DNA of 5,320 bases, taken from the NCBI GenBank assembly GCA_025451425.1, contig JANWKK010000208.1, forward strand, positions 1 through 5,320. The letters are read 5' to 3'. The position numbers were made by a program, and so were the translations under genes. The notes below the pieces were generated by a model. It did no database searches. It worked only from the letters and a program-made list of their open reading frames with translations, and had not been told where the DNA came from. The stretch comes from Gemmatimonadaceae bacterium (lineage in GTDB: Bacteria; Gemmatimonadota; Gemmatimonadetes; Gemmatimonadales; Gemmatimonadaceae). Shown piece after piece: positions 1 to 5,320 of this stretch (position 1 is its first letter; every line of letters starts with the position of its first letter).

Positions 1-336
1 GTGACGCCGGCTGGCAGCAACGCTCCAACGGCCGCTCGGCTTGCCGGTGACTACGGGTGCACCGCGCAGCAAGTCGCCGACAACTGGCAGCTCGCGCGGC
101 TCGAGCTGGCTCGGCCCGGAACACCAATCTGCAAGGTCCTCGGACGCTATGGCGATCCGGTCAGCGTCTCGAAGAACAGCATCGCCAACATGCAGCTGGT
201 TTCCATGCTCCATCGCCAACCGAATGGTCGCTTTTACAACGCGACGTTTGTCTACTACGACGACAACAAGATCAATCGCGAGCTGAATCGCCCCGTCGGC
301 AAGTGGCTCGTCGACCGCGTGACGTCGACCCGCTGA
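1..336 (+). CDS. 3' part of a small uncharacterised protein (possible lipoprotein, BamE-like pattern)
   Basis: The frame is open from the first base of the window to a TGA at 334-336, giving 111 residues. The GTG at base 1 sits on the window edge, so the true start is probably upstream and the N-terminus is missing. I do not recognise a named family. The visible protein has a variable, Ala/Gly/Thr-rich beginning, then a compact part from about residue 25: a helix-like stretch (VADNWQLARLELA), the turn PGTPICKVLGRYGDP, a strand-rich centre, and the ending NRPVGKWLVDRV. The 'G-x-x...V-x-x-x-x-G-x-P' turn followed by strands loosely recalls the BamE/SmpA fold of small envelope lipoproteins, but this is inference from a short pattern. 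Cys20 and Cys44 are present; whether Cys20 is near a lipobox cannot be seen. A strong hairpin follows the stop. That it is a gene is fairly sure; its role is unknown. Confidence 0.7.
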   Translation: MTPAGSNAPTAARLAGDYGCTAQQVADNWQLARLELARPGTPICKVLGRYGDPVSVSKNSIANMQLVSMLHRQPNGRFYNATFVYYDDNKINRELNRPVGKWLVDRVTSTR

Positions 337-350
337 TTCGAGAGCAAGGC

Positions 351-386
351 GGGAGTGTCGCGCCCGGACGGGCGCGCGACACTTCC
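351..386 (+). terminator. GC-rich hairpin after the first gene, probable terminator
   Basis: Bases 351-365 pair with 370-386 around a GGAC loop (366-369), with a two-base bulge at 376-377 on the right arm. The stem includes GTGTCG against CGACAC and CGCCC against GGGCG. It starts 14 bases after the upstream stop codon. The following sequence is only moderately T-rich (TTTC at 387-390), so it is a good stem with a weak tail; intrinsic termination is likely but not certain. Confidence 0.45.
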
Positions 387-444
387 TTTCGCCCCCTGTC
401 TTGACCCTTTCGTCACGCGCCCGGGCGTTCTCTCCCACAGGCGC

Positions 445-473
445 TTGCCTGGAGCGGAACCCGGGCATACTCT
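445..473 (+). promoter_or_regulatory. Candidate housekeeping-type promoter upstream of the TonB gene
   Basis: TTGCCT (445-450) is followed after 17 bases by TACTCT (468-473); a variant with CATACT (466-471) has a 15-base spacer but a better -10 match. Both boxes are imperfect. The position, about 65 bases before the start codon and downstream of the hairpin, is suitable. It overlaps the ECF-like candidate at 456-481, and at most one may be real. Confidence 0.25.
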
Positions 474-481
474 AGCACGTA
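456..481 (+). promoter_or_regulatory. Candidate ECF sigma-factor promoter upstream of the TonB gene
   Basis: GGAACC (456-461), a 16-base spacer, then CGTA (478-481). An AAC-containing -35 with a CGT-type -10 at 16-17 bases is the general arrangement for extracytoplasmic-function sigma factors (for example the sigma-W type). A transcript would start near 488-492 and have a leader of about 50 bases. Envelope genes are often controlled this way. The match is short and could be chance in GC-rich DNA. Confidence 0.3.
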
Positions 482-487
482 AGGCCG

Positions 488-515
488 CGACGCGTCGACG
501 TCCCCACTGACGTCC
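488..515 (+). promoter_or_regulatory. Palindrome cluster with repeated GACGTCC, possible operator
   Basis: The 10-base perfect palindrome CGACGCGTCG (488-497) is directly followed by GACGTCC (497-503) and a second GACGTCC (509-515). Each GACGTC is itself palindromic, and the two are 12 bases apart start to start. They lie between the promoter candidates and the Shine-Dalgarno of the TonB gene, where a repressor or an mRNA structure could act. No regulator is identified. Confidence 0.25.
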
Positions 516-524
516 GCGTTTGGC

Positions 525-532
525 GGGGAGGG
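525..532 (+). promoter_or_regulatory. Shine-Dalgarno of the TonB-family gene
   Basis: GGGGAGGG ends seven bases before the ATG at 540. It selects this ATG (or the adjoining ATG at 543) over the internal ATG at 597, which has no purine-rich stretch in front of it. Confidence 0.6.
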
Positions 533-539
533 CCGTGCT

Positions 540-1307
540 ATGATGCGCCTCTGGGTCGAATCCTATTCTCGATCGACGCCCGTTAGCTCGAGCGCCATGA
601 TCAGCGTTGTCACGCACGCACTACTCATCGGTGCGGCGATCGCGAGCACAACCCGGCCTGCGAACCTCGAAGCCGACTGGATCGAGAATCGCGCCTATTA
701 CCTTCCGCCGCCTAACCGTCAGCCCTCGCAGGAAGGCTCGCGCGAGACCATCAAGTACATCGCACTTGCGCCCGAAGGTGTCGGCGCCGGATATGGGTCG
801 CTCGGCGTCGGAGGAGGAGACAAGGCGGTTGTGCACGATCCGTCGGAGAGGCTCGGCGACCTCGGTCGCGACCTCACCAACAGCGTGAACGCGCCAACGC
901 TCGGCGGCAGCGACTCGGTGTTCACCCAGCTCGAGGTCGACTCGATCGTTGCGCGTTATCCGGGGAGCGCCGCGCCCGCATATCCGATCGAGATGCTGAA
1001 GCAGGGCGTGCAAGGATCGGTGACGACGCAATACGTCGTCGACACCACTGGCTTTGCGGATACCACCTCGCTGCGCATCCTGCGTACGACAAATCCGGAG
1101 TTCTCCGAAGCGGTACGCGTGGCGCTACCATTCATGCGCTTCTTTCCGGCGAAGGTCGGTGAAAAGAAGGTTCGCCAGCTGGTCGAGCAGGAATTCAGCT
1201 TCAAGATCGAGCAAGCTGCCAACCAAACCACGCCAGCGACGCAGGCGTCAGCCAAGAAGCCTGACATCGACAAACCCAACCAGGCGCAGCGTAATCCGCG
1301 CGGCTGA
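540..1307 (+). CDS. TonB-family energy transducer protein
   Basis: This 255-residue protein has the layout of TonB: a short cytoplasmic N-terminus, one membrane segment (about residues 20-37), a periplasmic linker, and a C-terminal TonB domain (about 146-224). The membrane segment carries S22-x-x-x-H26, matching the conserved Ser/His pair of TonB that couples to ExbB/ExbD. The C-terminal domain shows the family pattern: AYP, then a GVQGSVTTQYVVDTTG strand-turn, NPEFSEAVRVAL, the F-x-PA motif (FFPAKVG), and a last strand ending EFSFKI. TonB proteins pass proton-motive energy from the inner membrane to TonB-dependent outer-membrane receptors. The linker is unusual: only a short LPPP and a Gly-rich run (79-93) instead of long Pro-Glu/Pro-Lys repeats. 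About 30 polar residues follow the domain. No ExbB, ExbD or receptor is nearby, so the partner is unknown. It probably shares a transcript with the next gene. Confidence 0.88.
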   Translation: MMRLWVESYSRSTPVSSSAMISVVTHALLIGAAIASTTRPANLEADWIENRAYYLPPPNRQPSQEGSRETIKYIALAPEGVGAGYGSLGVGGGDKAVVHDPSERLGDLGRDLTNSVNAPTLGGSDSVFTQLEVDSIVARYPGSAAPAYPIEMLKQGVQGSVTTQYVVDTTGFADTTSLRILRTTNPEFSEAVRVALPFMRFFPAKVGEKKVRQLVEQEFSFKIEQAANQTTPATQASAKKPDIDKPNQAQRNPRG

Positions 1308-1360
1308 CCCGACGCGTGCCGCTCGCGACGCCAGCGATCCACGTCGTTAATTTGCCGTCG

Positions 1361-1732
1361 ATGCGTCACACCTTGAAGCTTCACGGCGTCGTCGTCGGCT
1401 GGTCCGATCTCGAGCGTGTCGAGCCCGATCTCGGTCGAGCGCGCGGCCACTTTCGTCCCGGCATTGGTTACGAACTTATTCAACCCGTGTTTCGCCTCTT
1501 CGCGGAAGCGGTGCCGCGTTCCGGCAGCGCCGAGCGCGACGAGGCGAAGCTCGCGCGCTATTATCGGTCGCGCGACGCGCTCAAGCTCGAGCTCGTCGAT
1601 TCCACCGGCAAGCTGATCCCAACCTCCGCGATTCACATCGCCGATTACCGAGCGAATGACAGCGGTGATTGCGAGCTCGACGTGCTCATCACCGACACCG
1701 GCTACTGGGAGCGACGTTTCCTTTCGAGTTGA
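1361..1732 (+). CDS. Small protein of unknown function downstream of the TonB gene
   Basis: I do not recognise this family. From the ATG at 1361 it encodes 123 residues; a GTG in the same frame at 1316, only eight bases after the TonB stop, would add 15 residues (MPLATPAIHVVNLPS). Neither start has a clear Shine-Dalgarno. I prefer 1361 because MRHTLKLHGVVVGWSDLE reads as a natural beginning with a first beta strand. There is no signal peptide or membrane segment, so a cytoplasmic location is likely. The protein looks alpha/beta: an N-terminal strand, GHFRPGIGYELIQPVFRLFAE in the middle, a charged helix with ARYYRSRDALKLEL, then a strand and the end GYWERRF. The two charged halves and many aromatics suggest a folded domain. 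Same strand and short spacing argue for co-transcription with the TonB gene, but this does not reveal its function. Confidence 0.7.
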   Translation: MRHTLKLHGVVVGWSDLERVEPDLGRARGHFRPGIGYELIQPVFRLFAEAVPRSGSAERDEAKLARYYRSRDALKLELVDSTGKLIPTSAIHIADYRANDSGDCELDVLITDTGYWERRFLSS

Positions 1733-1781
1733 GAAGCGCGCGCAGAAGTTGCACTGCGTCTAGTCATCCCTCCTCGCACGT

Positions 1782-1803
1782 CCGGTCTGCTACGACCGGT
1801 CTG
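1782..1803. repeat. Small hairpin and overlapping direct repeat in the 102-base gap
   Basis: CCGGTC (1782-1787) pairs with GACCGG (1794-1799) across a six-base loop. CCGGTCTG also occurs as a direct repeat (1782-1789 and 1796-1803). No T run follows, so it is weak as a terminator; it might be a regulator site for the next gene. Otherwise the 1733-1834 gap shows no convincing promoter boxes. Confidence 0.25.
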
Positions 1804-1824
1804 ACTCGTCATCGCGATCGAAGC

Positions 1825-1830
1825 GAAGGA
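1825..1830 (+). promoter_or_regulatory. Shine-Dalgarno for the TTG start at 1835
   Basis: GAAGGA ends four bases before the TTG at 1835. The spacing is short but workable. The in-frame GTG at 1850 lies about 20 bases away and has only AGG two bases in front, so 1835 is favoured. Confidence 0.4.
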
Positions 1831-1834
1831 TCTT

Positions 1835-2644
1835 TTGCGCTCCCAGGTTGTGTCTCGATCGATTCGTGCCGCTCTGAGCACCGCGCCCTGCGCGATCTTG
1901 CTCTGCTTCGTTTTGGCGAGCAATCGCGCGCTCGCCCAGCCGATCACTCCGTCGCCTCCCGGCTACAAGGAATACATCGCCATCATCGGGACGCCGATTG
2001 GAAGCCTGCCGCCACTCACGACGTACACGCTCGCTGGGCTGGCGCAATTGTCCCCTGAGGTCGTCCTGCGGTACGGCTACGTCTCAGACATGGCGCTTCC
2101 ACTTGCGCCCGACTCGGGCGGCCACCACGCGCACAGTGTCGGCACGTTCGGACTCACCGGCATTCTTCCCATTGGAGTCGGTGGCACCGTCTCGCTCACC
2201 GTCGGTGTCGCGAATCAGGAGTGCGATGGCTGTTCCGGGAGCCGATTCATCGGATCGATCGATGGTGACTACCGTATCTTCACGACGTCAATCCGCGAGG
2301 CCGGTGCGACGCGGTTCACCGTCGCCGCCAACTACGGGATTGGCGGTGGAAATCCGGCGACCGGAACCTCATGGACAGGCAATATCGGGTTTCCGCTCGC
2401 GTTCACGATCGGGCCGGACTCGGGACTGCAGTTCATTCCGTTTATGACGCCGGGAATCGCGTTCGTGACGACGACGGGCACACCGGAAGCCAGCGCCGTT
2501 CACTCGATGCGCGCCCTAACGGGCGGCGGTGTTTCGCTCTTCAACAAGAAGAGCAACTTCAACGCGAGCGCCGGAATCCAGTACATCTTCGTTCCGAAGA
2601 CTCAAGTCCTGATCGGCGTCGGCGTCAGCTACGGCGGCCGATGA
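1835..2644 (+). CDS. Exported beta-rich protein, probable outer-membrane barrel
   Basis: The 269-residue product begins with a good Sec signal peptide: basic residues (R2, R8, R11), a hydrophobic core (about 12-29) and the cleavage motif ALA|Q after residue 34. There is no lipobox. The mature part is built of alternating hydrophobic/polar stretches separated by Gly/Asp/Ser/Thr-rich turns, such as VVLRYGYVSDMALPL, FGLTGILPIGVGGTVSLTVGVA, RFTVAANYGIGGG, GNIGFPLAFTIG, FIPFMTPGIAFVTTTG and VLIGVGVSYGGR, which fits a transmembrane beta barrel of roughly 10-12 strands. The chain does not end in the usual terminal Phe/Trp, but the last segment is a plausible closing strand. A C130-x-x-C133 pair sits in a likely loop. 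The specific function is unknown: it could be a porin-like or structural outer-membrane protein. An alternative start is the GTG at 1850, which leaves the signal peptide intact. Confidence 0.75.
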   Translation: MRSQVVSRSIRAALSTAPCAILLCFVLASNRALAQPITPSPPGYKEYIAIIGTPIGSLPPLTTYTLAGLAQLSPEVVLRYGYVSDMALPLAPDSGGHHAHSVGTFGLTGILPIGVGGTVSLTVGVANQECDGCSGSRFIGSIDGDYRIFTTSIREAGATRFTVAANYGIGGGNPATGTSWTGNIGFPLAFTIGPDSGLQFIPFMTPGIAFVTTTGTPEASAVHSMRALTGGGVSLFNKKSNFNASAGIQYIFVPKTQVLIGVGVSYGGR

Positions 2645-2672
2645 GCCTTCATCAAGCGAGAGAAGCGGGAGC

Positions 2673-2689
2673 GCGCGCGAACAGCGCGC
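2673..2689. terminator. Short GC hairpin between convergent genes, possible bidirectional terminator
   Basis: GCGCGC (2673-2678) and GCGCGC (2684-2689) form a six-pair stem around GAACA. It sits inside the 49-base gap between the stop at 2644 (plus strand) and the stop at 2694 (minus strand), where a shared terminator is expected. There is no T run on either strand, so intrinsic activity would be weak. Confidence 0.3.
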
Positions 2690-2693
2690 CTGC

Positions 2694-5320
2694 CTAATGA
2701 AAATCATGTCGCTGCGCATACTCCGCGCCGACTTCAGCTTTGAGTCCGCGGAACTCCTCCCCTCGAATATTGACCACCCCCTGCTCGACCTGAAGTGTGC
2801 CGCGTACGAGCAGTAGCGGCGTCGTCGAGATGAGCAATGCTTGCCGCTCGAATCGCTTCGGCGTCACGACGACGTTCACCGTTCCCGTTTCGTCTTCGAG
2901 CGTCAGAAAAACAAATCCCTTCGCCGTCCCTGGCCGCTGACGACAGATTACGAGGCCCGCGCCAGCGATCTTCTCACCGTCTTTCCCTTCGGTCACGAGG
3001 TGACGCGCGGTGCGAATGCCGTTAGGCTCCAGCAACGGCCTCAGATGCGACATCGGATGTCCGTTGAGCGAGATGCCGGTCATCCGATAATCGGCTTCTG
3101 TCAGCTCTCCCGGAGACATCTTCGGTAGGGCCGCTGCTCGTGATGCCGAGCCGGGCGACGTTCGTCGACGCGGCGCCAACGGGCCGGCGTCGCCGCGCAA
3201 TGTGTCGAGCACCTCCCACAACGCCGCTCGTCGCTTCCGCAAATCCGGCTCGTCAGGCACGAATCCGTCGAACGCTCCCGCCTCGGCGAGTTGGCGAAGC
3301 GTTCGTTGATCGAATCGGGTCCGACGCACGAAATGTTCGATCGATTCGAACGATCCATCGGCCAACGCTGCCTCGAGAATCTCTTTCGCTTTCGAACCGA
3401 GGCCGCGCACGGAACGCACGCCAAGCCTAACGGCTGGCACGGTGGAGGGCTCCATCAACTCGAGAGTCGCGTCCCACCGTGACCAACGTACGTCCACCGG
3501 CAAGACCTTCACGCCATGGCGTCGGGCGTCCTCGATCAGCGTCCCTGGGGCGTAGAAGCCCATCGGCTGCGCATTCAGAATCGCCGCCGTGAACTCCGGG
3601 GCGTAGTAGTGCTTGAGATAGGCGGACGCGTAGACCAGCAGCGCGAACGACGCCGCGTGCGACTCGGGAAATCCATAGTCGGCGAACGCGTTGATCTGAT
3701 TATAAATCCGGATCGCCGTCTCCTCGGCGATGCCATTGGCCTTCATTCCTTCGATGAGCTTTGCGCAGATTGCCGCCATCCGTTCGCGACTTCGCTTATG
3801 CCCCATCGCGCGGCGGAGCATATCGGCTTCACCCGCCGAGAAGCCCGCGCAAGCAATCGCGACTTGCATGCCCTGCTCCTGAAACAGCGGAACGCCTAAC
3901 GTCCGCTTGAGAATCGGCTCGAGTGAAGGATGAGGGTACTCTACTCGTTCTTCGCCCGCGCGCCGGCGGAGATAGGGATGCACCATGTCTCCCTGGATCG
4001 GCCCCGGACGGATGATCGCGACTTCGACGACCAAATCGTAGAAGCAGCGCGGTTTGAGCCGCGGCAGCGTGTTCATCTGCGCACGGCTCTCGACTTGGAA
4101 AACCCCGATCGTGTCGGCAGCACAGAGATCGTCGTACACCGCCTGATCGTCCATGTCGAGCTGCGCAAGATCCACCGTCGTGCCGCGCGTGTGTCGGATA
4201 TACAGCAGACAATCCTGGATCAACGTCAGCATCCCGAGTCCGAGCAGGTCGATCTTCACGAGCCCAACTGGATCGAGATCGTCTTTCTCCCACTGGATTA
4301 CGGTCCGATCGGGCATCGATGCCGGCTCGATTGGCACGACCGTCGACAGCGGTTCGGCCGTCAGCACGAATCCACCGACGTGGATCGAACGGTGGCGTGG
4401 AATCTGATGCAGGCCGCCGACGATCTCGGCGAGCGCTCGCACCCGTTTGTCCGAGGGGTCGAGTCCAGCGTGCACGAGTGGCGACTTGCGCTCTTCCACC
4501 GAGGTCGTGATCGCCGTCGTCGGATTGCGCCGCTCGTTATGTGTCTGCTTTGCATATGGATCGATGTAGTCGGTCTTCGGTGTGAGTTGATCAGCGTCCT
4601 CCCACTTTCGATTCTGCTGAACGGTCTCGTGGCCAGTCACGCTGCCGTACGGCTCGTATCCCGCGTTGGGCCTCGGTCGATCGGCTGCCGTCAGCTGCTT
4701 TTTCCCCTTTGGTGCAACCTTCGATGCCTCGCCGTCACGCTCCACGCTCCACGCGCCACGCTCCACGCGCTTGGCGGCCTCTTTGACCTCTCGCGATTGC
4801 GTCGTTGCGGTCGTTCCAGGAATCATCTGCTGCCCGAAAGCGCGAGCGATGACCTCTTCGGGCGTCTCCTCTCGCTCCTCGCCGTCGTTACCTAACGACT
4901 TACCGCGCAGCGCCTCGGCCGTGGCCCGCGCCGAAAACCGATCGCTGAGCACCGCCAGCCGGTCGGCTTGTTCGACCGAGAAGCCAAGCACGCGCGCTGC
5001 ATCGCGGACGGCAGACCGGCCGCGATACGTGATCTGTTCGCACACCATCGCCGCATGCTCGCGCCCGTACTTCTCGTACACGTACTGGATCACCCGCTCG
5101 CGCTCGCGATGTGAGAAATCGATGTCGATGTCCGGCGCCTCACGACGCTCGGCGCTCAGGAATCGCTCGAAGAGCAACCCAAGCCGGATCGGATCGACTG
5201 CGGTGATACCGAGGCAGTAACAGACGGCGGAGTTCGCGGCCGACCCTCGTCCCTGACAGAGAATCCCTTCACGGCGCGCGAAGCGCACGATGTCCCACAC
5301 GATGAGGAAATACCCGGCGA
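2694..5320 (-). CDS. dnaE2: Error-prone DNA polymerase III alpha subunit DnaE2/ImuC, N-terminus cut by the window
   Basis: The frame runs off the right edge; codons before the GTG at 5300 read GYFLI and continue the conserved GYFLIVWDIVRFAR motif, so that GTG is an internal Val. The upstream PHP domain is outside the window. Numbering from that Val: QGRGSAANS (16-24), then the polymerase acidic motif PDIDIDF with D57 and D59, and the third catalytic Asp, D351, in KIDLLGLGML; these correspond to D401, D403 and D555 of E. coli alpha. DnaE2-type signatures are PRHRSIHVGGFVL, MPDRTVIQWEKDDLD, LRRAMGHKRSRERM and the C-terminal RHDFH. A helix-hairpin-helix part (about 625-680) and an OB fold (about 778-852) follow. 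DnaE2 does mutagenic translesion synthesis with ImuB after DNA damage, usually from an SOS-controlled imuA-imuB-dnaE2 operon; those genes would lie to the right. A long polar insert lies between about 124 and 277. The frame is intact and all catalytic residues are present. Confidence 0.95.
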   Translation of the reverse strand, partial: AGYFLIVWDIVRFARREGILCQGRGSAANSAVCYCLGITAVDPIRLGLLFERFLSAERREAPDIDIDFSHRERERVIQYVYEKYGREHAAMVCEQITYRGRSAVRDAARVLGFSVEQADRLAVLSDRFSARATAEALRGKSLGNDGEEREETPEEVIARAFGQQMIPGTTATTQSREVKEAAKRVERGAWSVERDGEASKVAPKGKKQLTAADRPRPNAGYEPYGSVTGHETVQQNRKWEDADQLTPKTDYIDPYAKQTHNERRNPTTAITTSVEERKSPLVHAGLDPSDKRVRALAEIVGGLHQIPRHRSIHVGGFVLTAEPLSTVVPIEPASMPDRTVIQWEKDDLDPVGLVKIDLLGLGMLTLIQDCLLYIRHTRGTTVDLAQLDMDDQAVYDDLCAADTIGVFQVESRAQMNTLPRLKPRCFYDLVVEVAIIRPGPIQGDMVHPYLRRRAGEERVEYPHPSLEPILKRTLGVPLFQEQGMQVAIACAGFSAGEADMLRRAMGHKRSRERMAAICAKLIEGMKANGIAEETAIRIYNQINAFADYGFPESHAASFALLVYASAYLKHYYAPEFTAAILNAQPMGFYAPGTLIEDARRHGVKVLPVDVRWSRWDATLELMEPSTVPAVRLGVRSVRGLGSKAKEILEAALADGSFESIEHFVRRTRFDQRTLRQLAEAGAFDGFVPDEPDLRKRRAALWEVLDTLRGDAGPLAPRRRTSPGSASRAAALPKMSPGELTEADYRMTGISLNGHPMSHLRPLLEPNGIRTARHLVTEGKDGEKIAGAGLVICRQRPGTAKGFVFLTLEDETGTVNVVVTPKRFERQALLISTTPLLLVRGTLQVEQGVVNIRGEEFRGLKAEVGAEYAQRHDFH
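4470..4931 (-). other. Extended polar insert inside the DnaE2 polymerase domain
   Basis: Residues about 124-277 (from the Val at 5300) separate VEQADRLAVLSDRF from HAGLDPSDKRVRAL. In DnaE2 proteins I know, this linker is some tens of residues, so about 100 or more residues look extra. The insert is hydrophilic, without Cys, rich in Glu, Lys, Arg, Thr, Asn and Gln, and has no clear hydrophobic core, so it is probably disordered or a surface loop. Part of it has lower GC: 65 of 120 bases (54%) at 4501-4620, against about 65% in flanking blocks I counted. It contains the 7-base tandem repeat at 4734-4768. Confidence 0.6.
4734..4768 (-). repeat. Five tandem copies of a 7-base repeat (GCGTGGA) inside dnaE2
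   Basis: On the coding strand the five units are GCGTGGA, GCGTGGC, GCGTGGA, GCGTGGA, GCGTGAC, perfectly adjacent over 35 bases. Because 7 is not a multiple of 3, the frame cycles and three units encode seven residues; this gives RVERGAWSVERD, where VER recurs at seven-residue spacing. The repeat lies in the polar insert, away from catalytic motifs. Confidence 0.85.

Noticed and set aside
810..818. Strong Shine-Dalgarno-like GGAGGAGGA inside the TonB gene
   Set aside because: It encodes the Gly-rich linker, and no reasonable start codon with a sensible downstream frame follows at the right distance.
956..1636. A 226-codon open frame on the minus strand across the TonB and small-protein genes
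   Set aside because: It runs through two better supported genes, including the TonB C-terminal domain, and its translation shows no recognisable structure.
1835..1936. Lipoprotein signal on the barrel protein
   Set aside because: The cysteines in the signal peptide (C19 after Pro, C24 after Leu) do not fit a lipobox, whereas ALA|Q is a good signal peptidase I site.
3930..4895. A 321-codon open frame on the plus strand, opposite dnaE2
   Set aside because: It lies entirely antisense to a polymerase with intact conserved motifs. Its product is Arg/His/Asp-rich with no domain pattern, as expected for a GC-rich shadow frame.
4470..4931. Intein in the DnaE2 gene
   Set aside because: DnaE genes do host inteins and the insert has a suitable size, but it has no Cys, no Cys/Ser splice residue at its beginning, no HN followed by Cys/Ser/Thr at its end, and it sits in a variable linker instead of a catalytic motif.
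5298..5300. GTG at 5300 as the start codon of the polymerase
   Set aside because: Codons upstream to the window edge continue the conserved GYFLIVWDIVRFAR motif, so the gene extends beyond the window.
2694..5320. Replicative DnaE1 instead of DnaE2
   Set aside because: The PRHRSIHVGGFVL and MPDRTVIQW blocks and the RHDFH end are typical of the DnaE2/ImuC branch; the replicative type has different sequences at these positions and a longer C-terminus.

Overview
The window is GC-rich (roughly 60% by eye) bacterial chromosome from a Gram-negative organism, shown by a TonB-family energy transducer and an exported protein that looks like an outer-membrane barrel. The general look (a Gly-rich TonB linker, a DnaE2-type polymerase, TTG/GTG starts, short lipoprotein-like and barrel-like hypotheticals) suggests Gemmatimonadota or a similar soil lineage. 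That assignment is an impression and has not been tested by alignment.

Layout. The plus strand carries four genes in its left half: the 3' end of a small uncharacterised protein with a loosely BamE-like pattern (1-336), a TonB-family protein (540-1307), a 123-residue protein of unknown function just downstream (1361-1732), and a signal-peptide-bearing, beta-rich probable outer-membrane protein (1835-2644). The right half (2694-5320) is one minus-strand gene running off the window edge: the C-terminal ~874 residues of an error-prone DNA polymerase III alpha subunit, DnaE2/ImuC. The two sets converge, with 49 bases between stop codons that contain a short GC hairpin.

Regulation. The 203-base gap before the TonB gene holds a strong hairpin that probably ends the first gene, two overlapping promoter-like arrangements (one resembling an ECF sigma-factor site), a cluster of short palindromes with a repeated GACGTCC, and a clear Shine-Dalgarno. 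The TonB gene and the small gene after it are probably co-transcribed. The barrel gene follows a 102-base gap and has its own Shine-Dalgarno.

How they work together. The TonB-family protein and the barrel protein both belong to the cell envelope, but no ExbB/ExbD or TonB-dependent receptor is visible, so a functional link is only possible, not shown. DnaE2 is a separate unit; in other bacteria it acts with ImuA and ImuB in SOS-induced translesion synthesis, and those partners would lie beyond the right edge if present.

No new defence, mobile or RNA-based system is visible. The most distinctive signal is a polar insert in the DnaE2 polymerase domain that contains five in-frame copies of a 7-base tandem repeat, followed by a recurring CCTAACG word across the window.
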